A stretch of DNA of 64,000 nucleotides, from NCBI GenBank assembly GCA_964230215.1, contig CAXRGQ010000016.1, positions 434,001 through 498,000 on the forward strand. Direction: 5' to 3'. This DNA is from JAUILH01 sp964230215 (GTDB lineage: Bacteria > Bacteroidota > Bacteroidia > Flavobacteriales_D > JAUILH01). The notes below the pieces were generated by a model, which saw only the letters and a program-made list of their open reading frames with translations, was not told the DNA's origin and did no database searches. Positions 34,684 to 42,472 of this stretch are shown piece after piece; position 1 is the first letter of the stretch; every line of letters starts with the position of its first letter. The position numbers and the translations under genes were made by a program.

Positions 34684-34758
34684 TGCTCGACTCAACTATT
34701 TTAAAATACTATTTTTCATGATTGTTAACCCTTAGCCAACCTAGCTAAGGGTTTTTTT
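34684..34758 (+). ncRNA. Candidate short transcript (sRNA or attenuator leader) before the MFS gene
   Basis: A promoter-like pair just upstream and a terminator at 34727-34758 delimit a transcript of about 75 bases. It contains a palindrome TATTTTAAAATA (34697-34708) and a possible 5-codon leader peptide (ATG at 34718, stop inside the terminator stem). The MFS start is 14 bases after the T run. It may be an independent small RNA or a leader that controls read-through into the transporter. No known RNA family is recognised. Confidence 0.4.
34727..34758 (+). terminator. Intrinsic terminator just before the MFS gene
   Basis: AACCCTTAGC (34727-34736) pairs with GCTAAGGGTT (34744-34753), loop of 7, followed by a T run to 34758. 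It stops transcription coming from the CPBP operon or from the promoter at 34647-34679. Confidence 0.9.
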
Positions 34759-34772
34759 ACGTCATTTGCAGG

Positions 34773-35984
34773 ATGTCTGATAAACGCGAGAAGGTTTACA
34801 CTTCACAATTCTGGCGACTTAGTTTTAGTGCTCTACTATTTATCACAAGTTTTAACATGGTGGTGCCAGAGTTGAATAACATTATGCGTTCATTCGAAGG
34901 CCAAACCCTATTTGGTTTTAAAGGAAATCAATTGATGGGGTTTACCATTACCTTATTTGCTTCTGCTGCACTTTTGGCGCGACCTTTTAGCGGTAAACTT
35001 GTAGATTCTATTGGCCGAAAACCCGTTATTATTATTGGAGCAACTGTCTGTGTAATCCTTGGTTTATTATATGGCTTTGCAGCGAGTTTGTTTAGCTTTT
35101 TGTGTCTTCGTTTTTTCCATGGGTTTTCTACTGGATTCACACCCGTTGGAAACACATCATACATAGCGGATATAAGCCCCATAAACAGACGTGGAGAGTC
35201 ATTAGGCGTGATGGGTATGGTAGCTAGTTTAGGTTTTGCTATAGGCCCTATGGTGGGCTCATTTGTTGCCAATATAGCGTCAGTTGACGTATTATTTTTC
35301 TCCTCTTCTGGAGTTGCTATGTTATCAATATTATTAGTAAGCAGTTTGCCCGAAACGAGCACAAATGTACGCCCGTTTAAACTGGATCATCTCAAAGTAA
35401 ATTCCACGGACTTATTCGAGCCAAAAGCACTTCTACAATTTCTAATAATGACCCTCACTATCTTTTCGTTTGGCGCCATACTTATAATAATATTCGATCA
35501 AGCTGAAAGTATTGGCTTTACTGGGAAAGACAAGAGCATATTCTTTACGATTAATGTATTCACCTCATTGGGTATTCGCTTTTTCGCTGGTAAACTTTCT
35601 GATCGAATCGGAAGACGGCCTGTTATGATGATTGGAACGTCTGCTCTTATTATTGGCTTGCTTATTTTGAGCTTAGCAGAATCAAAAATTATGTTTGTTC
35701 TCGGTTCGATATTCTTCGGTATGGCCACTGGATTCAACTCCCCCACTCTATTTGCATGGGCGATTGACGTGTCAGACCCAAAACGAGTTGGTCGTGCCAT
35801 GAGCACACTCTTTATTGGTGTTGAGCTTGGTGTGATTGCGGGTTCGTTGTGCGCTGGAATCCTATATCAAAACGAAAGTGATAACATCCCTATCATTCAT
35901 ATCACTAGTATGATATGTGCTTGCAGCGCACTCATTTTATTAGCGCTGGCAAAAGGAACTAAAGTAGTGAGAGAAATTACTTAA
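34773..35984 (+). CDS. MFS transporter
   Basis: The 403-residue protein has 12 predicted membrane segments in two similar halves. The loop between helices 2 and 3 has the motif GKLVDSIGRKP, repeated in the second half as GKLSDRIGRRP, and the first half carries FLCLRFFHGFSTGFTPVG, RRGESLGVMGM and GPMVGSF, which are typical of drug:H+ antiporter-like MFS members. The substrate is unknown. A terminator and a possible leader lie directly upstream, so expression may be controlled by attenuation. It overlaps the convergent lipoprotein gene by 8 bases. Confidence 0.9.
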   Translation: MSDKREKVYTSQFWRLSFSALLFITSFNMVVPELNNIMRSFEGQTLFGFKGNQLMGFTITLFASAALLARPFSGKLVDSIGRKPVIIIGATVCVILGLLYGFAASLFSFLCLRFFHGFSTGFTPVGNTSYIADISPINRRGESLGVMGMVASLGFAIGPMVGSFVANIASVDVLFFSSSGVAMLSILLVSSLPETSTNVRPFKLDHLKVNSTDLFEPKALLQFLIMTLTIFSFGAILIIIFDQAESIGFTGKDKSIFFTINVFTSLGIRFFAGKLSDRIGRRPVMMIGTSALIIGLLILSLAESKIMFVLGSIFFGMATGFNSPTLFAWAIDVSDPKRVGRAMSTLFIGVELGVIAGSLCAGILYQNESDNIPIIHITSMICACSALILLALAKGTKVVREIT

Positions 35985-36882
35985 CAACTACAACAAGATA
36001 CTTAGATGCCCCCCAAAACTTATCAGCATCCTTAATTTTCAGTGTGTATTTGCCGTCACCTTCAACTAGTTCATAGGATGATGATGGATGACTGGTGATC
36101 AGCTCAGGCTTATTGCCCATAATCTCTATCTCCTTAGTTTGTAGGATGTCTATCTGCGTGAAATACTCATCGTTAAAATCATCTTTCAATTTATTGGCGC
36201 CGCCAATTCCAATGATTCCGCCTTCTTTAGTGATTACCTTATTATCTTTTAACTCAGAACGCGTCCCGTAAGCATAGTAAGCAGTATTAAGTTTATCTGT
36301 TGCATTGTCTAATTGATCCGCAGACTCTAAGTATGAATCTAGCAATTGACTATACTCTTCATCCACTTGTTGAAGTTGCACCTTTAAGATCTCATTCTCC
36401 TGCTCCGCAATTGCCAATTGGTTGTTCAACGACTCTACCATTGTGTTCAAAGTAGCAATCGTATTGTCCTTCTCACCAATCTCTGCCTCACGCTTTTTAA
36501 TTGCTGCTGTTAACTGCTGGACCTTCTTGGCGTTTTCTAAGCGCAGTTCATTAATCGCGTTAATCTCGTCCAAGATCCATTCTTTCGGAGCTTCATCAAT
36601 TTCTTGGTTAATACCTTCATTCTGAATTTTACCTCTCTTATAAGATATCTGAGCAAGGTTATCTTGAATTTCATTCATAATCTCTGCCGTCTCTCTTAAA
36701 GCAAACTCTTTTTGCTCTATTTGTCCTTCAAGCTCAGAAATTTTAGACTTAAGTGCTTGTACTTCTTCTGAGTTGCCAGACTTACCGCCTTCAGAAGCAG
36801 TTTTGTCCCCGTCGTCCGCGGCATCATCACCACATGAAACAATAAATAAACTTAATGCTAGAATAGAAAGGTATTTCATCAT
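35977..36882 (-). CDS. Coiled-coil lipoprotein (Cbp1-like)
   Basis: The 301-residue protein has a lipoprotein signal peptide (FIVSC, Cys near residue 17), an acidic linker, then a long coiled coil from about 45 to 195 (heptads with SKISELEGQIEQKE, LENAKKVQQLTAAIKKREAEI). The last 100 residues form a globular end with YYAYGTRSELKDNKVITKEGG. The layout resembles the Bacteroidota collagen-binding lipoprotein Cbp1 group, from memory; binding to collagen is not implied. A TAGATTTG box on the minus strand lies just upstream. Confidence 0.7.
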   Translation of the reverse strand: MMKYLSILALSLFIVSCGDDAADDGDKTASEGGKSGNSEEVQALKSKISELEGQIEQKEFALRETAEIMNEIQDNLAQISYKRGKIQNEGINQEIDEAPKEWILDEINAINELRLENAKKVQQLTAAIKKREAEIGEKDNTIATLNTMVESLNNQLAIAEQENEILKVQLQQVDEEYSQLLDSYLESADQLDNATDKLNTAYYAYGTRSELKDNKVITKEGGIIGIGGANKLKDDFNDEYFTQIDILQTKEIEIMGNKPELITSHPSSSYELVEGDGKYTLKIKDADKFWGASKYLVVVVK

Positions 36883-36898
36883 TGGTTCAATTTTTGAA

Positions 36899-36906
36899 CA
36901 AATCTA
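36899..36906 (-). promoter_or_regulatory. -7 box for the coiled-coil lipoprotein
   Basis: The minus strand reads TAGATTTG, 16 bases before the ATG at 36882. Confidence 0.45.
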
Positions 36907-36958
36907 CGAAGGAAACATCAATTTATCAGCATCCTTCTATTATTTGATGCTAAACTCT

Positions 36959-36966
36959 TATTTTTG
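36959..36966 (+). promoter_or_regulatory. -7 box for the M61 peptidase gene
   Basis: TATTTTTG lies 19 bases before the ATG at 36986. The open frame reaches back to 36773, but the signal peptide and this box favour 36986. Confidence 0.45.
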
Positions 36967-36985
36967 GAAAAATCAATATCAGTTC

Positions 36986-38761
36986 ATGAAATATATAATA
37001 GCCAGCATTCTTAGTATTTTCTTTATTGTAGGAAAAGCTCAAACTGTAAACTATACACTCGAAATGCCTAACCCGCACACCCATTATTTCGAGCTAACGA
37101 TGGATATCAAGGATATCAAAAGCAAATATATTGATGTTAAAATGCCTGTTTGGGCGCCAGGTTCATACTTAATTAGGGAATTCGCTAAGAGTGTTGAAGA
37201 CGTCTCTGCCAACATCAGTGGAAAAGAAGCTAGAATTGATAAAATAAACAAGAATACTTGGCGGGTTTATTCAAATAAGTCTGCTTCTGTTCAGGTAAAG
37301 TATAAAGTATATGCGTATGAGTTGTCGGTTAGAACATCTTATATAGATCAGTCGCATGGATATCTAAATGGAACCAGTGTATTTATGTATGTGGATGATA
37401 AGCTAGACGTAAAGGGTGAGTTAACGATAATCCCATACAAAGCGTGGAAAGAGATTAGTACTGGCCTTCCAATGGTGGCTGGTAATAAATGGAAACGTTC
37501 ATACAATCACTACGACATTTTGGTGGACAGTCCTATTGAGATAGGAAATCAAGAAATCTTTGAATTTGAAGCGGCAGGTGTTAAACACACGGTAGCAATG
37601 TACGGTCAGGGGAACTACGATATCCCTACTTTACAGAGAGATATGGCAAAAATTGTACAGAGCTGCACAGACGTTTTTGGTTTCAATCCGAATAAAGAGT
37701 ACACTTTTATCATACACAACCTAACCAAAGGAAGTGGTGGTCTTGAACATTTAAACTCAACAACACTTCAGGTAGATAGATGGACGTATGAAGGAGCTAA
37801 ATACAATGGCTTTTTAAGTCTTGTAGCGCATGAATATTTTCATTTATGGAACGTAAAGCGAATCAGACCAATTGAACTTGGACCATTTAATTATGAAGAA
37901 GAAAATTACACCAGTTTACTTTGGATTATGGAAGGCTTCACTAGCTATTATGACGAGCTACTGTTGATGCGTGCTGGATTCTACTCACCGGATGAATATT
38001 TGAGAAAACTAAGCGGTACCATTACAAGGGTTGAAAACCAACCAGGAAACAAAGTATTGCCCTTGTCTCAATCTAGCTTAGATGCTTGGATCAAGTTATA
38101 TCGACCAAATGAAAACTCCTATAACACTACAATTTCTTATTACAGCAAGGGTTCAATTGTGGCTGCCATGTTGGACATCAATATAATACAAGCAACTAAA
38201 GGAGAGAAATCATTAGATGATGTGCTTGTCTATCTCTATAAAAACTATCATGAGAAACAGAATCGTGGATTTACAGAGGATGAGGCAAAAGCAGCTTTAG
38301 AAAGTGTTGGTGGAGTGGATTTTGATGCCTTTTTTGAGAAGTACATTAACGGAACTGAGACAATGGATTACGATACCTACTTAGGTTATGTTGGAGTTCA
38401 ACTTGAAGACCAAAACAAAACTGAGCAGAAGCCTAGTCTTGGTATCATAAGTAAAGAAGAAGAAGGTCAACTGGTAGTAAGTACCGTAATTCGCAATACC
38501 ACAGCTTACGAGGGAGGACTGAATGTAAATGACGAGATTCTTGCTATCAATGGCATTAGAATGTCTAAGAAAAACCTAGATGCTACCATAGACATGTTAA
38601 ATGTTGGTGATGAAATTGAAATTCTGGTTGCGAGAGACAACTTAATTATGACTCTAAAGATGCCACTAAAAGCAGATCCTTCTCATAATTTTGTCATGAA
38701 GCCATACAAACTTGAAGGCGAGCGTGCCGACTTATTTGCAAAATGGATGTCTCTAGAGTAG
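36986..38761 (+). CDS. M61 family peptidase with C-terminal PDZ domain
   Basis: The 591-residue protein has a signal peptide (MKYIIASILSIFFIVGKAQ), an N-terminal beta-rich domain (LEMPNPHTHYFELTM, KMPVWAPGSYLIREFAKSV), the zinc site HEYFHLWNVKRIRP (HExxH) with a downstream Glu in WIMEGFTSYYDE, and a PDZ domain near residues 500-590 (LVVSTVIRNTTAYEGGLNVNDEILAINGIRM). M61 enzymes are glycyl aminopeptidases. It probably acts in the periplasm. It lies alone, divergent from the coiled-coil lipoprotein gene. Confidence 0.9.
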   Translation: MKYIIASILSIFFIVGKAQTVNYTLEMPNPHTHYFELTMDIKDIKSKYIDVKMPVWAPGSYLIREFAKSVEDVSANISGKEARIDKINKNTWRVYSNKSASVQVKYKVYAYELSVRTSYIDQSHGYLNGTSVFMYVDDKLDVKGELTIIPYKAWKEISTGLPMVAGNKWKRSYNHYDILVDSPIEIGNQEIFEFEAAGVKHTVAMYGQGNYDIPTLQRDMAKIVQSCTDVFGFNPNKEYTFIIHNLTKGSGGLEHLNSTTLQVDRWTYEGAKYNGFLSLVAHEYFHLWNVKRIRPIELGPFNYEEENYTSLLWIMEGFTSYYDELLLMRAGFYSPDEYLRKLSGTITRVENQPGNKVLPLSQSSLDAWIKLYRPNENSYNTTISYYSKGSIVAAMLDINIIQATKGEKSLDDVLVYLYKNYHEKQNRGFTEDEAKAALESVGGVDFDAFFEKYINGTETMDYDTYLGYVGVQLEDQNKTEQKPSLGIISKEEEGQLVVSTVIRNTTAYEGGLNVNDEILAINGIRMSKKNLDATIDMLNVGDEIEILVARDNLIMTLKMPLKADPSHNFVMKPYKLEGERADLFAKWMSLE

Positions 38762-38992
38762 CCTTCATACAAAAATCTCATACAACTGATACAGCGTAGC
38801 ACTGTAGTCATCATCACAAGACTGCTATCTAATCCATGTTAGGTACCGTTTAATCAAGCACTTTGACCATTCAGTCAAACACTCCTTAATGCCTACAACT
38901 TTTCATCTAGAACATGCGTTTATAATATAGAAGCTAGCGGGATTTGTTTAACCAGTCAAAGGCTCACTACCAATGACATAATACTTAAAAAA
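38762..38992. other. Gene-free stretch with a TTTGAC/GTCAAA dyad
   Basis: Together with the small ORF and terminator entries this covers the 382-base gap after the M61 gene. I find no RNA gene. The one clear signal is TTTGAC (38862-38867), 6 bases, then GTCAAA (38874-38879), which looks like a dimeric regulator site; GTCAAA recurs once further downstream. Confidence 0.4.
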
Positions 38993-39088
38993 ATGAGAAC
39001 ACGACCTTTTTTCCAAGAGGCTATATTCTGGATGACAATATGCTTCTACACGGTACTATACATTGTATTACTGTCTGTAACAAATTAA
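38993..39088 (+). CDS. Candidate 31-residue membrane peptide
   Basis: ATG at 38993 opens a 31-codon frame ending at TAA 39088. It starts MRTRPFFQEA and then has one hydrophobic segment (IFWMTICFYTVLYIVLLSV), so a positively charged N-terminus precedes a single membrane helix. An A-rich stretch lies before the ATG and an intrinsic terminator follows at 39114. Small proteins of this kind are often real in Bacteroidota, but no homologue is recognised. Confidence 0.45.
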   Translation: MRTRPFFQEAIFWMTICFYTVLYIVLLSVTN

Positions 39089-39113
39089 CTCCTAATATAT
39101 ACTCCTTGCAAAG

Positions 39114-39145
39114 TCCACTTTTGAGAAATCGGAAGTGGATTTTTT
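39114..39145. terminator. Terminator after the small ORF
   Basis: TCCACTT (39114-39120) pairs with AAGTGGA (39133-39139), followed by a T run. It serves the plus strand and may also help end the convergent gene at 39144. Confidence 0.7.
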
Positions 39146-40568
39146 ATTCTACCTCAACACTTTGATAGCCGAATAGCTCATGATGTTTAATGGCATTGAG
39201 CACAATAGGTGGCACCATATCTTCCCATCCAGTCTCTCCATTTTTAATCATAGAAATTACCTTATCCGAGTAAATATGGAGCAAATCCGTATTAGCGCCA
39301 TCAATTCCGTCTAATCTGTTGTTGTCTCGCATGTGCTTATAAAGACCCTGCATTTTCTCAGGAATTCCAATGTTGTCACATGTAAGTAGTTCGTTTGTAC
39401 CCGTACCAATTTTAATGGCTGGATACGCATAAATCTTTACATTCCCACCGAATCCCATTCCAAACGCCTGTAAAATGCCTCCTGGTAAATTATTGTAATA
39501 ACTCTTGTCAAAAATCGTCTCCAAGCTATATACACCTAGTATTACTCCAATCTTTTGCTTTCTAGTCAGTTGAGATAGATACTCAACCACTTTGTAATAT
39601 TTCACGTAGTTTGAAATCATTACGGTTTGTCCAAGTGCCCCTAACAACTGAGCGCGATCAAGGAAATCGTTTTCATCAATATCCCCTTCTGCTTTTAAAT
39701 CTTTAAGCGTTAATTCGAAAAGTGTTTGAACATTTTCTTCTTCCACATCATGCTCCTGAACAAACTGTTTAAGACCGGTTTGCAGCATATCGAAATTAAC
39801 TTTTGTTGGAGGTCTAAATCGCCCTCTCATCAGCATCACGTTCTTTTTATATAAAGCAGCAGATGGTTGTAATACTACCCCATCAGGGTCAAACATGGTT
39901 GCTTCAGTCATACCCATTTTAACCATTCTAAGAGCGACCAAGCGGTTGTCTATGTGATCAAAATCAGGCCCGGTAACGCGTAGCATATCAATTTCCAAAC
40001 GCTCTCTCGTCAGTCTATCGACTAAACTTTGTAAGAAGGTATCTAAATCTTTGTCTAGTTGATAATAGGCGGCATACACTAGGTTAACTCCAAGTATTCC
40101 GATAGCTTCTTGTTGCCAAGTGTTTCTGCTATCATGCATTTTAACATGCATTACTATATCGTTCGGTTCAGATTCTGGACTCACCTGAAAACGCAGCCCA
40201 ATCCAGCCTTGACCTTGATTAGTCTTGTGATAATTAAGCGCTTCAAGGGTGTTACAAAATGCAAAAAACCGTGTACTTGATTTACGTTCTGGAAGTAATT
40301 CTTGTAAGTAATTGAATTCAACATCTAACATGGTGTTGATTCGTTCTTCACAAACATATCGTTTACATGAACCGTAAATCGTGTCGCTCACTTTCATATC
40401 GTAAGCTGATCTCGAAGAAGCAATCGTACCTGAGCTTCCTCCAGCCTTAAAGAAATTTGCTGCAACTTCTTGTCCAGCACCAATCTCGTTAAAGCTTCCG
40501 TAAATCGATTGATCTAAATTTATTCGTAACGCCTTTTCTTCCGTACTTAGCCTATGACTACTGAGCAT
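39144..40568 (-). CDS. Conserved protein of unknown function (about 475 residues)
   Basis: The 474-residue protein carries long conserved-looking stretches: ALRINLDQSIYGSFNEIGAGQEVAANFF, SDTIYGSCKRYVCEERINTMLDVEF, and GILGVNLVYAAYYQLDKD. I recall similar proteins in cyanobacteria and planctomycetes, annotated unreliably (some as nicotinate-nucleotide adenylyltransferase or TonB receptor), but I see neither motif set here. There is no signal peptide. It is convergent with the small ORF and divergent from the HU/SPOR gene. Function is best treated as unknown. Confidence 0.8.
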   Translation of the reverse strand: MLSSHRLSTEEKALRINLDQSIYGSFNEIGAGQEVAANFFKAGGSSGTIASSRSAYDMKVSDTIYGSCKRYVCEERINTMLDVEFNYLQELLPERKSSTRFFAFCNTLEALNYHKTNQGQGWIGLRFQVSPESEPNDIVMHVKMHDSRNTWQQEAIGILGVNLVYAAYYQLDKDLDTFLQSLVDRLTRERLEIDMLRVTGPDFDHIDNRLVALRMVKMGMTEATMFDPDGVVLQPSAALYKKNVMLMRGRFRPPTKVNFDMLQTGLKQFVQEHDVEEENVQTLFELTLKDLKAEGDIDENDFLDRAQLLGALGQTVMISNYVKYYKVVEYLSQLTRKQKIGVILGVYSLETIFDKSYYNNLPGGILQAFGMGFGGNVKIYAYPAIKIGTGTNELLTCDNIGIPEKMQGLYKHMRDNNRLDGIDGANTDLLHIYSDKVISMIKNGETGWEDMVPPIVLNAIKHHELFGYQSVEVE

Positions 40569-40675
40569 GTTTGAGTAAGTGTTTAAAAATTTAGCATGAA
40601 GATAATCTATTCCGACCGAAGAATTTAATCTATACCCGTCTTTTATTCTTAAATTAGACCAATCAATACTATGTT

Positions 40676-42301
40676 ATGGATAAATATATCAAGGAACTAC
40701 TTCAAACCAATGATACGGTAATCATACCAAAATTCGGAGCGCTTCTTATAACAGTAAGTGGCAAGGGTATAATAATGTTTAATGAGCATCTTAAATTCAA
40801 TGATGGATTATTAGTCGGTTATGTTGCCGAAAAAGAGGGGATTAGTAAAGATGATGCTACCACTAAGATCGAAGAGTACGCTTATAAGATCATGGGTGAC
40901 CTAGACACTGGAGAACCATATAGTATTGAGGGCTTAGGTGCATTTTTTAAGGATGGAAGTGGTGAAATTCAGTTCAACCAGTACAGAGGTGATGGCGCAA
41001 GTGAAACTAAATCCGAACCACCAAAGGCAGAGGCTGCAAAATCACCTAAAGAACAAGCAGAGAATGATACAAGTGTCTCTGCTTCAGCTAAGGACGACAA
41101 GCAGAAAAAAGAAGATGAAGTTAGTGCTGCTGAAAACTCGAAAAAAGAGAAAGAGAAGTTGAAAGAGGGCACCTCCGCTGAAGCTACGGATAGCCCGAAG
41201 AAAGAGAAGGAGAAGGAGAAAGAGAAACAGAAGGAGAAGGAGAAGGAGAAAGAGAGCTCCTCCGCTACTGCTACGGAAAGCTCGAAGAAAGAGAAGAAGG
41301 AGAAAGAAGAAGCAAAAAAGAAGAAAGAGGAAGAAAAAAAGGCAAAAGAAAAAGAAGAAAAAGCTGTTTCTGAATCAAAAGTAGCAAGTGAACAAGCAGT
41401 AGAAGAGGTAAAAGATGAAAAAACTGAAGCACAATCTGAGGCAAAAACGGAAACTAAAACTACGGGCGGTGCGCGGAATGAGGAAGCTACAACTGTAGAG
41501 ACAGAAAAAGTCCCTCAAAAAGAGGAAGCTTCAAAAGAGAAAAAGACGGTTTCTCCAGTTTTTGATTCGGTAAAGGAGAAAACGGAAATCAAAAAAGATA
41601 CTGATCCAATGGCCCATGTGGCGCCTGCCACCGATGATGTTAAGCTTGAAGAGACCAAGCATGAGGCAAAGCCAAAAAAGAAAAAAAGACTTGGTCTACT
41701 AATTATTTTACTTCTTTTAATTGGTTTAGGGACATTTACTGCTCTGAAGTTCGACATGGTTAAATCATGGATTGGAATGGAGTCAGAAAAGACGGCGGAA
41801 AATGAGAAAGATGAAAATAGCAGTGGAGATGACAACAATGACCAGACCGATGATGAAACATCTCAAGATGATACTACGGATGATACATCCGATGAAATAG
41901 ACGCTATTGAAACAGATGTAGAGACTCCAAGTGACTCGGCACAAACTGATAGTGATGAAGTTGACACGGAAAAATCTGTTGAAGAGGCAGTTGAACCACA
42001 GGAGGAAGTTGTTGAGGAAGTAGTAACTCCAAACCCAACTCCAGCGCCAACACCAGTTCAATTGTCTGGAGCGAGTGGACAGTATCATCTAATTGCTAGT
42101 GCATTTAGGAGCGAAACAAATGCAGACAATTACGTAAGAGAGCTGCAAGGCATGGGCTTTAGCAGCGCTTCAAAACTTGGGAAAATCAATGGTTTATATC
42201 AAGTTGCAGCTGGATCTTACAGCAGCATGGGAGATGCTAAAAGTGCCTTAAATGACGCAAGAAGCAAGACAGGAAAATCCGTTTGGATAATGAAGCATTA
42301 G
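40676..42301 (+). CDS. HU-like (CCDC81) N-terminal domain plus SPOR domain membrane protein
   Basis: The 541-residue protein has an N-terminal HU-like domain (residues 1-105; IPKFGALLITVSGKGIIMFNEHLKFNDG and SIEGLGAFFKDGSGEI), a Lys/Glu-rich repeat region (about 110-335, with SKKEKEK units), one membrane helix (about 337-360, LGLLIILLLLIGLGTFTALKF), an acidic linker and a Pro-rich hinge (TPNPTPAPTP), and a C-terminal SPOR domain (466-541, YHLIASAFRSETNADNYVREL). The SPOR part binds denuded peptidoglycan at division sites and must lie outside the membrane, with the HU-like part inside. This layout is typical of Bacteroidota envelope proteins; the role is probably in cell division or wall organisation. 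Confidence 0.88.
   Translation: MDKYIKELLQTNDTVIIPKFGALLITVSGKGIIMFNEHLKFNDGLLVGYVAEKEGISKDDATTKIEEYAYKIMGDLDTGEPYSIEGLGAFFKDGSGEIQFNQYRGDGASETKSEPPKAEAAKSPKEQAENDTSVSASAKDDKQKKEDEVSAAENSKKEKEKLKEGTSAEATDSPKKEKEKEKEKQKEKEKEKESSSATATESSKKEKKEKEEAKKKKEEEKKAKEKEEKAVSESKVASEQAVEEVKDEKTEAQSEAKTETKTTGGARNEEATTVETEKVPQKEEASKEKKTVSPVFDSVKEKTEIKKDTDPMAHVAPATDDVKLEETKHEAKPKKKKRLGLLIILLLLIGLGTFTALKFDMVKSWIGMESEKTAENEKDENSSGDDNNDQTDDETSQDDTTDDTSDEIDAIETDVETPSDSAQTDSDEVDTEKSVEEAVEPQEEVVEEVVTPNPTPAPTPVQLSGASGQYHLIASAFRSETNADNYVRELQGMGFSSASKLGKINGLYQVAAGSYSSMGDAKSALNDARSKTGKSVWIMKH
41197..41350 (+). repeat. Polypurine low-complexity stretch in the HU/SPOR gene
   Basis: Almost pure purine runs of GAGAAG and GAAAGA units lie at 41197-41227 and 41229-41256, interrupted by one C, and again after 41284. 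They encode the KE-rich linker and include repeated segments encoding SPKKEKEK and SSKKEKK. The unit count may vary by slippage. Confidence 0.7.
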
Positions 42302-42304
42302 ACA

Positions 42305-42472
42305 ATGAATTTTACTGAATGGGTGCTAACTGGGGTGGCTTGCGTGTTTGCCGGCTATCTAATTGCCGACAGATACTCTAAGCAGGGTTTTAACTTCTGG
42401 AAAACCTTTATAACCAGCTCTGCCGTCTTATTCGCCATTGCGGTCATGTTTGTGAGCCAGGTACTTGGCTAG
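42305..42472 (+). CDS. Small two-helix membrane protein (55 residues)
   Basis: ATG at 42305, 3 bases after the HU/SPOR stop, opens a 55-codon frame ending at TAG 42472. The protein has two hydrophobic helices (EWVLTGVACVFAGYLIA and SSAVLFAIAVMFVSQVLG) linked by a basic polar loop (DRYSKQGFNFWK). The close spacing suggests co-transcription and a membrane-linked role. The reading frame fills the space to the next gene exactly, which supports it. No family is recognised. Confidence 0.6.
   Translation: MNFTEWVLTGVACVFAGYLIADRYSKQGFNFWKTFITSSAVLFAIAVMFVSQVLG

Noticed and set aside
34928..35362. 144-codon minus-strand frame inside the MFS gene
   Set aside because: The MFS frame has complete family motifs; the opposite frame is a shadow.
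36773..36985. 71-codon upstream extension of the M61 peptidase
   Set aside because: The signal peptide and a -7 box place the start at 36986; the extension overlaps the divergent lipoprotein gene.
41515..41838. Minus-strand Ser/Phe-rich frame inside the HU/SPOR gene
   Set aside because: It arises from the complement of the Lys/Glu-rich linker; the plus-strand domain structure is clear.
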